A DNA stretch of 22,976 nt from an uncultured Bacteroidales bacterium (lineage in GTDB: Bacteria > Bacteroidota > Bacteroidia > Bacteroidales > Muribaculaceae): NCBI GenBank assembly GCA_900552315.1, contig URZM01000013.1, positions 1-22,976 on the forward strand, in the 5' to 3' direction. Made by a program: the position numbers and the translations under genes. The first letter of the stretch is position 1, and each line of letters starts with the position of its first letter. This document shows positions 1 to 7,367 of this stretch, piece after piece. Under the pieces are notes generated by a model. The model was not told the DNA's origin. It searched no databases and saw only the letters and a list, made by a program, of their open reading frames with translations.

Positions 1-3000
1 CCTTGGCCTCAAGCCTGTACCGGCCGGGCGCATAGAGGTCCACACCCTGGAACTCTACCTGCATCACGTCATCGTCCACCGAAATGTACTTGGTGTACAG
101 CGAGCTGTATTCCACATCGTTGACCGTAAGGACAAACGGAACGCACTGGAGCGGGAGGCGACCCGCGTTGCGGAACTCGACAACCACTTTTTCCTCATGC
201 CCGTATACGGCGTCGTCCGCAGGGCTCTTGACCGCAAGCAGCTCCAGGTCCGGGCGCAGCGCGGTCTCGGCCACTGAAATTCCTGAGGATATAAAAAGCG
301 AGGAGGCCTTTCCGACAGGTGTGAAACAGATGCTGTACACACCGTCAGACTCTACGGAGAAATAGCCGGTGAAGCGACTCATCACATACTGGTCCACACC
401 TCTGAGCATGGCTATGTCCACGCTTTCGCCCGTGGCAGCATTGAGCACGGAGACATTGAAATCCGTGACATCTCCCTTATTGACGAAATATGAGAACGTG
501 GTAGAGTAAACTTTCCCATGCTCCATGCTCATGCCTGGGGACACGAGCATGTCGCCGGCATCCGCCGCGCCATCCGAGGCGTACATGTACCCCACGCCCA
601 TGCTGCGGTCTTGCACGAAACGGAAGGAGTCGCGGTTGCGGTTCACGGTGCCCCAGTTGTCGATGGAAAGATGCGACATGGAGGAATACGGCAGCTCCTC
701 GGGCGCGCGATAGTCCAGAAGCAGCGAGCGGGTGTCGTTGCCGGAATACTCGTCATCAGCGGCCATTATGTCCACCTTAAGGGTCTCTGTCTCCCCCGGC
801 GTGCCTTTGAATGTGAAATCTTCCGGGAACCATATCATGTAGTTGCCGTTTGGCTCAAGGTCTATTCCGCTGAAGGTCATGCTCTTCTCGCCGATGGAAG
901 GAGAAGAGGCCTTCACGTCGAATGAGCTTACGGTGGCCTTGCCTTCATTGCGCACCAGCACACCCACGGGGAATGTGGTCAGGGACGATATATGCGGGGT
1001 AGGCACCACGATTTCCTCAACCGAAAGGTCCAATCCATATTCCCCGGTGAGACGCATGTTGCCGAGATAGATGCGGAAATCTATCGGGTCGGTGTTCACA
1101 ACACGGTATTCTATGCGATACAGTCCGGTCTCCTCGACACTGAACATATTGTTATGCTCGGCGTAATAAGGTTCTGTTACGTTCCCGGCCCAGATCTGCT
1201 TCACGAGGCTCGTGCTGTTGTCGTCTCCCACGCGCACGAGGTTGACTGCCAAAGGCATAGAGGCTCCTGCCTTGCCCAAGCGTGAGATGAAAGAAAGCTT
1301 GTAGCCCTTGCCTCCTTCAAGACGCAGCATACGCGACTTCAGGGACTCGTCGGAATTGTCGAGAGTCACATTCACCAGGCCATACATGCCTCCTCCATAG
1401 GAGTATACGTTTGTGTTCATCGAGGTCTCGCCCGTAAGTACAAACTTGTATCCGTCATTGTTGACGTCATCCACGGTCCAGAAATCCTGTTCATCGCTCT
1501 TTTCGGAGACAGTCCCCATGTCAGGCAGGTAAGGCACCCCGGCCACCACACTCTCGAGCGTCACGGTCATGGCGTCGTTCTCCGGAACCTCATCGTTCTC
1601 AAGTTCGATCCACACCTTGAGGCTGTACGGATGTCCAAGGAGCGAGAGGTCCGCCTTTGTCGCGAACACGAAATCGGCTTTCGCGCCAGGCGCGAGCTCC
1701 GCGGGCAGAGTCTCTACCACAGGTATGGCAGAGTCGTCCAGCGCGTAGCAGACCTTCAGGCTTCCCGGCTCTATTGTCTCCGAGCCTTTGTTTATGACCA
1801 CCACGCTTATCTGCTCGCTGTCAGAATAAGTCATCTGCCTGTCTACAGGCCGGGTCACCGCTGTCACCGAGGCATCCACGCCCACCCTTTGGCTGAAGGA
1901 GAAATCGCGGAGCTGCAGCTGGGGCGCACCTGCCTCGCTGTAACATTTAAAGAAGAAATAGTGCGGGCCGGTGCTTTCGGCTGTATAGGTAGCCGTCGAG
2001 AACAGACAATTTTCCATGTCTATACTCTCGTTTTTCCATATCTCCACAGACTCTTCTATGTCGTCGGACGTGCCGACATACACAGCCATACGGTTGAGGA
2101 GGTCATCGTCTTCCTCGGACATGGCGCTGAAATCCACTGCATATCTCTTGCCGCTCTCCAGCAGCACGGGACGGGAGATGATCCAGGCGTCGGTCGGATC
2201 CCGGTAAGAATGGTCTATGTACCAATAGAACTCATTCCAGTCATCATAATCCCACCAGGCAGCGGAATTTTCGTCAGTGGTCCAGCCGTCAAGGTCATAC
2301 GCCTCCAGGAAATCAGGCGTATAGGGAACACCGGCCACGATATTCTGGGCGTAAGCCGTTATCTCATCGTTAAGGCTATTGCCGTCGTCGGGGGCACGCA
2401 CGCCGGCCGTTATCGCAAAGTTGCCGTCCGGGGCACCAAGATCGGCCGCCTTACGGAATGTATAGTCGGCAGACTCCCCTTGTTTCAACGGCTGGACAGG
2501 AGCGAAAAGCTCAACGACCTCGGGCATGTCGTTGACCCTGTAGTACACCTCTGTCTGGACAAGGGGGGTCACCCCTGCATTGGAAATCGTCAACGTCACA
2601 GGCTCACTGGAGGTGAAAGCCTTGCTCGTGGGACGCACATCACTCAGAGAGTAGTTGATTTTGTCAACCGAAGCGTCGACCTCCGGCATCCTGGAGACGA
2701 ACACCCCGTCTATATATCCTGAAAGGCCACCGGGATTGCCCCAAGCCTTGGAGGCGTTGACATAAAACTCCAAATACACCTTCTTCCCCTCGAACTCATG
2801 AGGGACACTGTATTTGAACAGGGTCCATCCTTGCACATCCGTGCCAGTGAGCGCGGAATTGTCAAGCGCCGCCAGCAAGTCGGAGGAAGAGGCTCCGTCC
2901 GCACTCACTATCCTGAATCTGAACTCCACGTCTCCTCGCAGACAATATTTCAGCTCATAGCCATAGAACCCGGCTTCAAGATTCTCCAAGCCGGCCAAGT

Positions 3001-3274
3001 CAATCTCAGGGGAACGCAGTATGAGCTCCGTGTTCCTGGAACTGAAATTCAATTTGGCCGACCTGGTGCTCGCGGACTCTATCTTCGAGAACGGATTGTC
3101 GCCACATAGATCCGTAACCCACCTGGCGGGAACATCAGGGGTAAGGTCTGTCTGCACCCATCCTGAAGGGAAATCCTCGGAATCGAATCCCTCTACAAAG
3201 ACTTTTGAGCCTTGGCCGGACATCGTGAATGGCCACAAAGCGAGAAGCCACAAAATAAGTAGATACTTTTTCAT
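1..3274 (-). CDS. Large modular secreted protein (choice-of-anchor-J / CARDB-like repeats), 3' end missing
   Basis: I translated this frame by hand from an ATG at 3274 and it stays open to the left edge (at least 1091 residues). The start MKKYLLILWLLALWPF is a signal peptide, cleaved around residue 20. The mature protein opens with a cleaved-adhesin/choice-of-anchor-J signature (EGFDSEDFPSGW, residues about 29-40). It then alternates J-like jelly-roll segments with CARDB-like Ig segments; the CARDB-like segments begin near residues 199 (VDASVDKINYSL), 466 (VDASVTAVTRP), 747 (LDLSVEEIVV) and 1007 (PDLELLAVKSP), giving a module of about 265 residues. Each carries the phrase type 'V.V.N.G' expected of CARDB. 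Such proteins in T9SS-bearing Bacteroidales are exported and anchored at or released from the surface, binding glycans or proteins. The sorting domain would lie beyond the window, so T9SS cargo is an inference. It follows the next gene upstream by 82 bp on the same strand and may be co-transcribed with it. Confidence 0.85.
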   Translation of the reverse strand, partial: MKKYLLILWLLALWPFTMSGQGSKVFVEGFDSEDFPSGWVQTDLTPDVPARWVTDLCGDNPFSKIESASTRSAKLNFSSRNTELILRSPEIDLAGLENLEAGFYGYELKYCLRGDVEFRFRIVSADGASSSDLLAALDNSALTGTDVQGWTLFKYSVPHEFEGKKVYLEFYVNASKAWGNPGGLSGYIDGVFVSRMPEVDASVDKINYSLSDVRPTSKAFTSSEPVTLTISNAGVTPLVQTEVYYRVNDMPEVVELFAPVQPLKQGESADYTFRKAADLGAPDGNFAITAGVRAPDDGNSLNDEITAYAQNIVAGVPYTPDFLEAYDLDGWTTDENSAAWWDYDDWNEFYWYIDHSYRDPTDAWIISRPVLLESGKRYAVDFSAMSEEDDDLLNRMAVYVGTSDDIEESVEIWKNESIDMENCLFSTATYTAESTGPHYFFFKCYSEAGAPQLQLRDFSFSQRVGVDASVTAVTRPVDRQMTYSDSEQISVVVINKGSETIEPGSLKVCYALDDSAIPVVETLPAELAPGAKADFVFATKADLSLLGHPYSLKVWIELENDEVPENDAMTVTLESVVAGVPYLPDMGTVSEKSDEQDFWTVDDVNNDGYKFVLTGETSMNTNVYSYGGGMYGLVNVTLDNSDESLKSRMLRLEGGKGYKLSFISRLGKAGASMPLAVNLVRVGDDNSTSLVKQIWAGNVTEPYYAEHNNMFSVEETGLYRIEYRVVNTDPIDFRIYLGNMRLTGEYGLDLSVEEIVVPTPHISSLTTFPVGVLVRNEGKATVSSFDVKASSPSIGEKSMTFSGIDLEPNGNYMIWFPEDFTFKGTPGETETLKVDIMAADDEYSGNDTRSLLLDYRAPEELPYSSMSHLSIDNWGTVNRNRDSFRFVQDRSMGVGYMYASDGAADAGDMLVSPGMSMEHGKVYSTTFSYFVNKGDVTDFNVSVLNAATGESVDIAMLRGVDQYVMSRFTGYFSVESDGVYSICFTPVGKASSLFISSGISVAETALRPDLELLAVKSPADDAVYGHEEKVVVEFRNAGRLPLQCVPFVLTVNDVEYSSLYTKYISVDDDVMQVEFQGVDLYAPGRYRLEAK

Positions 3275-3356
3275 GCGATTGTATTTTGCTTTAGCGGTTT
3301 AAAAAGAAGCTTGATTGTTTTATTTCTTCATCAGACAAAAGTCTCTTCTAAAGAAA

Positions 3357-4826
3357 TCATCTGACCATCACCTTACGTGTGCCGCCAGGCTCCTTCACAA
3401 TGTATATTCCTTTGGCAGGGTTGCCGGTGATCCTGCGTCCACCCAGGTCGTAGAACTCCTGTACCTGCCGGTCATCTCCTTGCTGTATCGACCCAATGGA
3501 AGAGACTGCCCAACGCACGTTCTGTCCGTACACATTGCCATCGTTGTCTGTCCATGCCGCCACGAACTCTCCAGGATGCCAGGCAACCTCGCCATAACCT
3601 TTGTCCCCGGAAGCATCGCTCACAATGCAGTTTCCATCTGACAGCTGTCCGCCATGAGATATACGCGCATACTTGATCAGAGCCGATTTCACGCCTGTCT
3701 GCTCACGGTACACCACACCTACGGAATCATCCATGTCCACAAGACCATATATCGTATATTGCAGCCCATGCTCGTCATTCACGGTCCTGTCTATTGACCA
3801 CTCAATCTCCCCTGTGGCTGAAATCTTATGACAAGCCACGTCTGGGGCAACCTCGTTATTGCGGCATGCCATGTAGTAACCTCCGTCTGCCGCCGCCATG
3901 AAATCGGGAATGTCCGAAAGTTCGACACCAGAGAGGCCCCACATCAGGTTTCCGTCTGAATCCATTCGCTGGGCCATGCCTATGGTACGCATAGCGTTCG
4001 GCGCCTCTCTCCAACCGGCGAGCACACCTCCCTGTCCGTCCGAGATGAATGTCGGTTCGGCTGTGATCTGCACATTGCCGGAATTACCGATCACCACCGG
4101 TTCCTCCCATGCCTCCTCGCCGTTGGCGGTATATTTGGAAGACACCAGGTTTCCGGTGACATTGTCATAATACCCCACGAAGAAGCCGTCCTCTCCGGTG
4201 GGGACCAGTGCGAAATTCAGAGCGGGAACAGTGATATTTCCACCCCACGCGCTGGAACCGTCGGCCTTGAGTTTGAAAATCTTGATGTCACTGCGGCTGC
4301 CGACTATGGTCTGAAATCCTACCACCACGTTTCCGGAGTTGGTGACACAGAGCTTTGGATTGAAACAGGTATCGTCTTCAGCCACGTTGAATGACACCCC
4401 CTCCTCCTTCCATACCGATTCACCCGTGGGGTCTATGCAATAGGCGTATGCCTGCCATACCCCGTTACGCTTGTCGTTATACACCAACAGGGCGTTGCCG
4501 TCAGGGGTCACGTCCAGGTCATAACCGCTGCTCCAAGTCGGGGTCGGTTCACGGCACACGTATATGCCTCCGTCAGGAAACACGTTCCGGCCGGCGGCAT
4601 CATAATACTGGAGCTTCAGGTAAGCGAAGCTCTTGTCAAGATCCCAAGAGATCCAGGACACATACACACCTCCCTGCGGAGCGGCCACGCATTGAGCCAG
4701 GTCATGGGACTCGGCGCCCTTGGGGCAGACAAGCGTGTTCTCCGACACATTCGTGTTCCAGGCCCATGCCGACACTCCCGACAGGAGAGCCGATACTGCA
4801 AACAAAGTCTTAAATGAAAAACGCAT
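3357..4826 (-). CDS. Secreted beta-propeller-like protein with T9SS C-terminal sorting domain
   Basis: The protein has 489 residues. Residues 1-22 (MRFSFKTLFAVSALLSGVSAWA) form a signal peptide ending in AWA. The body is built of about seven repeats of 45-50 residues with the pattern 'GG.yvsW....y....Q..d..G...W....v', for example GGVYVSWISWDLDK, GNALLVYNDKRNGVW, GFFVGYYDNVTGN, GGVLAGWREAPNA and FVAAWTDNDGN. This pattern suggests a beta-propeller. The last 35 residues (FYDLGGRRI..P.KGIYIVKE..GTRKVMVR) are a classic T9SS type A sorting domain, so the protein should cross the outer membrane and be attached to the surface or released. No catalytic motif is visible, and its ligand is unknown. The Bacteroidota -7 box at 4921-4928 lies about 95 bases ahead of the ATG. 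The large modular protein follows 82 bp downstream. Confidence 0.87.
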   Translation of the reverse strand: MRFSFKTLFAVSALLSGVSAWAWNTNVSENTLVCPKGAESHDLAQCVAAPQGGVYVSWISWDLDKSFAYLKLQYYDAAGRNVFPDGGIYVCREPTPTWSSGYDLDVTPDGNALLVYNDKRNGVWQAYAYCIDPTGESVWKEEGVSFNVAEDDTCFNPKLCVTNSGNVVVGFQTIVGSRSDIKIFKLKADGSSAWGGNITVPALNFALVPTGEDGFFVGYYDNVTGNLVSSKYTANGEEAWEEPVVIGNSGNVQITAEPTFISDGQGGVLAGWREAPNAMRTIGMAQRMDSDGNLMWGLSGVELSDIPDFMAAADGGYYMACRNNEVAPDVACHKISATGEIEWSIDRTVNDEHGLQYTIYGLVDMDDSVGVVYREQTGVKSALIKYARISHGGQLSDGNCIVSDASGDKGYGEVAWHPGEFVAAWTDNDGNVYGQNVRWAVSSIGSIQQGDDRQVQEFYDLGGRRITGNPAKGIYIVKEPGGTRKVMVR

Positions 4827-4920
4827 AATATAACTGAGATTAAAAGATACCAGAAGATTCTAAATCCGGCCCTCCGCAGACTGATAAAAATGTACGTCCG
4901 CACAAAAGGAGGAGCAATCG

Positions 4921-4928
4921 CAAAGTTA
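4921..4928 (-). promoter_or_regulatory. Bacteroidota -7 box for the propeller-like T9SS gene
   Basis: The minus strand reads TATAACTTTG; TAACTTTG fits TAnnTTTG. The transcription start would be near 4914, giving a leader of nearly 90 bases. No good TTTG lies at the -33 spacing, so the box is weaker than its sequence suggests. Confidence 0.5.
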
Positions 4929-5075
4929 TATTATTATTCCAATAAATACTACCGGAAACAGATTTAAAATGTCTGAATTATATTTTTAATACAAAAAACA
5001 TCCTTATCGGGAGTTGATGCTCAGATGTTTACAATATTTCCCCATATCTAAAAAACAGACATGAGCACCGCCCTG

Positions 5076-6680
5076 TCAGGACTTGGCTTTGGCCTGCCGT
5101 ATGAACTCGGAGGGGGTCATGCCTGTCACAGACTTGAAGACCTTGGTGAAATGAGTACGCGAACGGTACCCCACACTTTCCGCCATGGACTCGATGGTGA
5201 GCTTGCCTGCAGTCTGGGGCGACGCGAACATCTGGCATACCTTGTGTATCCTGTATTCGGCTATGAGGATGCTCAGATTCTTGTCGGTAAGGTCACTGAT
5301 GGCCTTGGAGATGTTCTGAGGCTTCACATCGGCAAGCTCCGCGAGACGTTCCAGAGAGAAATCACTGTTGTAGACCTCCGCACTCGAAGAGAGGACCTTG
5401 TGCACCTTGTCAAGGATCTTGCGGGCCTCTTCCTCTGACAACGAGGACTGGCGCGGTTTCTTGACCGAGGGGGCTTCGGGCGCGGCATGCGCGTTTGCCA
5501 ATTCCATATTCTTGCGGAACAGCTCCCGGTTGGAGCTTTTCAAGCGGCAGTTGCTCACCAAGACAAGAGCGAGCAGCACGAGAGCCACGGCAGAACCTAT
5601 GGAAATGAGTATGATTACAATCCTCGATTTCTCCTCGCGAAAACGAGCGTCTACAATCTCTTTCCTCATGCCCGACAATGCTGACTCAGACTCCAGGTCC
5701 TTGATCACGTCATATTTGCCCGCGTTGTACAGCGAGTCCTTTATCTGGAGGGCCTGGAACTGATAGAAGCGGGCGGAGTCAGGATTGTCTGCCTTCCGGT
5801 AGGCCCACATAAGGCTTTCACACGCTGTCTCGGAAAGGTCCGCCACTCCTTTTGTGCGTGCCGTCATCTCGACCACCTTGAAGCAGTCCACCCCGGAAGA
5901 GTAGTCTTTGTTCGCCATATACGCATACCCTGTCAACAGCCAGTGGTACGCCACATAACGCTCGCGGTCATACACCACGTCTATCTCACGCGAAGCCTGG
6001 GCCATGAGTTCCATGGCCCGCGAGCCGTTTCCCGCGTATAGCTGCCTGAAAGCCTCCGCAACCAGTTTGCAGTATAGGCCCATAGGTGAAGACTGGGCGA
6101 AATCATACTCGGCCACGGCATCAATCTCCTCCTGAATGTCCTGCGTGGAGCCGTTCTTGGCTGTCAAAGTCAGCAGGTCTATGAAAGCCATGGTCACGCC
6201 CCAGTCCATACGATTGGCCACAGCCTCGTTGAACGCTTTGGAATACAAGCCTTTGGCACGCGAATAATTGTTGTAGTTGGCATAAATCTTGCCCATGTTG
6301 TCATTCGCCCCTATCTTCACCCGGGGCAAATCATACTCCTCTCCTATCTTCAGGGCATTGTCAAGGAACGGGAAGGCAAGCTCAGGCTTGTTGCGAGCGT
6401 AAAGCCAGATGTATCCGGTGTTGATGAAGGCAATGCCCACGCGTTCTATGTCTTGCAGAGGCAGGGATTCCGAGTAGCGTGAGATTGAGATGGCGTAGAA
6501 GGCCGCCGCCGAGTCCAGGTTGTCGCGTCGTATATTGTCCCAGCCGCGACGGTTAAGCTCTTTCAGGGGAAGCTGACCGAAGCGTCTGTTGAAACGCGCG
6601 TAATCTATGGTGTCGGCAAAAGCCGACACCGACATGATCAAAAACAGCGCCACTGCTGCGCTCCAACGCTTCAGGTCCAT
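5076..6680 (-). CDS. Membrane-anchored TPR / AraC-type transcriptional regulator
   Basis: The protein has 534 residues. A signal sequence (residues 1-22, ending AFA) is followed by a helical TPR-like sensor region of about 330 residues, containing phrases such as FINTGYIWLYARNKPELAFPF and NMGKIYANYNNYSRAKGLYS. A single transmembrane helix lies near residues 353-378 (RIVIILISIGSAVALVLLAL), then a charged linker, then a C-terminal AraC/XylS helix-turn-helix pair from about residue 440 (SLERLAELADV ... SVGYRSRTHFTKVFKSVTGMTP). The inferred topology puts the TPR sensor in the periplasm and the DNA-binding domain in the cytoplasm, a one-component design common in Bacteroidales. It contains no kinase or receiver domain. 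It lies 249 bp upstream of the T9SS cargo gene on the same strand, so that gene is a natural candidate target. The signal sensed cannot be read from the sequence. Confidence 0.9.
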   Translation of the reverse strand: MDLKRWSAAVALFLIMSVSAFADTIDYARFNRRFGQLPLKELNRRGWDNIRRDNLDSAAAFYAISISRYSESLPLQDIERVGIAFINTGYIWLYARNKPELAFPFLDNALKIGEEYDLPRVKIGANDNMGKIYANYNNYSRAKGLYSKAFNEAVANRMDWGVTMAFIDLLTLTAKNGSTQDIQEEIDAVAEYDFAQSSPMGLYCKLVAEAFRQLYAGNGSRAMELMAQASREIDVVYDRERYVAYHWLLTGYAYMANKDYSSGVDCFKVVEMTARTKGVADLSETACESLMWAYRKADNPDSARFYQFQALQIKDSLYNAGKYDVIKDLESESALSGMRKEIVDARFREEKSRIVIILISIGSAVALVLLALVLVSNCRLKSSNRELFRKNMELANAHAAPEAPSVKKPRQSSLSEEEARKILDKVHKVLSSSAEVYNSDFSLERLAELADVKPQNISKAISDLTDKNLSILIAEYRIHKVCQMFASPQTAGKLTIESMAESVGYRSRTHFTKVFKSVTGMTPSEFIRQAKAKS

Positions 6681-6720
6681 GATGTGCTTATGTCAGGGAA
6701 TCTGCCATGACGGCAGACAA

Positions 6721-7179
6721 TCAGGATTGTCCGACTACGGAGGGCGCCGTGTCCCGGCTTATCACACGGAAGGCAAAAGCCGCCTCCAGACGCCTGCGCC
6801 GCAAGTAAAGGCCCAGGTATGTCACTGAACATCCGGCCATTCCGGCCAAGAAGGCGGCCCACTCGGGGAAACCGAGCACAAGGAGCGCCACGAGCGGCAG
6901 CACGAGCATCAGGCATGGCAATCCGAGCATCAGAGCCACTGAACTGCGGTGCATCATGATGTCAGCGGCAATCCTGACACGCTCGCCGGGCCTGAAAGAA
7001 GCAGCGTCAGCCGACGGCACCTGTATTGTCTCAGCCCCCTTGTGCCTGCACAAGGAAGCAGCCGCGCAAGCCGCGCAACTCTCCGAACCGGAGTCAGCCA
7101 CGACCACGCTCACGACTCCGCGAGCGGAATCGACGGCGGTCACCACCGCCTCATGCACTATAGATGGAACAGTCACCAT
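6721..7179 (-). CDS. RseC/MucC-family (SoxR-reducing system) membrane protein
   Basis: The protein has 152 residues from the ATG at 7179; a TTG two codons upstream is a weaker choice. The N-terminal half is a small soluble domain with a cysteine cluster, C35-A-A-C38 and C44 in 'SCAACAAASLCRHKG', typical of RseC. Two transmembrane helices follow (SSVALMLGLPCLMLVLPLVA and PEWAAFLAGMAGCSVTYLG), then a short basic tail. Family members work with the Rnf electron-transport complex in keeping SoxR reduced, and in Bacteroidota they usually sit next to rnf genes. No rnf gene is present here within the window. The gene starts 14 bases from a near-perfect promoter, so its leader would be only about 7 bases. 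The TPR/AraC regulator follows after 41 bp and is probably in the same transcript. Confidence 0.85.
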   Translation of the reverse strand: MVTVPSIVHEAVVTAVDSARGVVSVVVADSGSESCAACAAASLCRHKGAETIQVPSADAASFRPGERVRIAADIMMHRSSVALMLGLPCLMLVLPLVALLVLGFPEWAAFLAGMAGCSVTYLGLYLRRRRLEAAFAFRVISRDTAPSVVGQS

Positions 7180-7192
7180 AATCAAACGCCTA

Positions 7193-7223
7193 CAAAGTTA
7201 CAAAAACAATATGACGCGCCAAA
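7193..7223 (-). promoter_or_regulatory. Complete Bacteroidota promoter for the RseC-like gene
   Basis: On the minus strand TTTG (complement at 7220-7223) is followed after exactly 19 bases by TAACTTTG (7193-7200), matching the TTTG-N19-TAnnTTTG consensus. The start of transcription is predicted near 7186, only about 7 bases from the ATG, so the mRNA would be almost leaderless. Confidence 0.72.
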
Positions 7224-7307
7224 GCAAACCACGGGAATATTTCCACAATACGGCGACATGGGCTGAGAAAGGGAGACACAGATGGCGGGCGCAGGCTTGT
7301 GAAAAGT

Positions 7308-7343
7308 GCGAGGCGACATGTCCGGTGGGACCTGCCGCCTCGC
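7308..7343 (-). terminator. Probable terminator of the AspT/YidE-type gene
   Basis: Arms GCGAGGCG (7308-7315) and CGCCTCGC (7336-7343) pair over 8 bp. A second stem, GTCC (7320-7323) with GGAC (7328-7331), closes a 4-base loop across a symmetric 4/4 internal loop. On the minus strand the hairpin is followed by ACTTTTC, a short T tract. It lies 25 bases past the stop at 7368. Confidence 0.5.
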
Positions 7344-7367
7344 GGGGTATTGGTGGGTTGGGATTTG

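Noticed and set aside
1631..2722. 363-codon plus-strand open frame
   Set aside because: It is in register antisense to the large modular protein, which has a signal peptide and recognisable domains; the plus-strand product has none.
3275..3356. Short palindrome AGAC-AAAA-GTCT as a terminator between the two secreted-protein genes
   Set aside because: A four-base-pair stem without a clear T tract is too weak; I leave co-transcription open.
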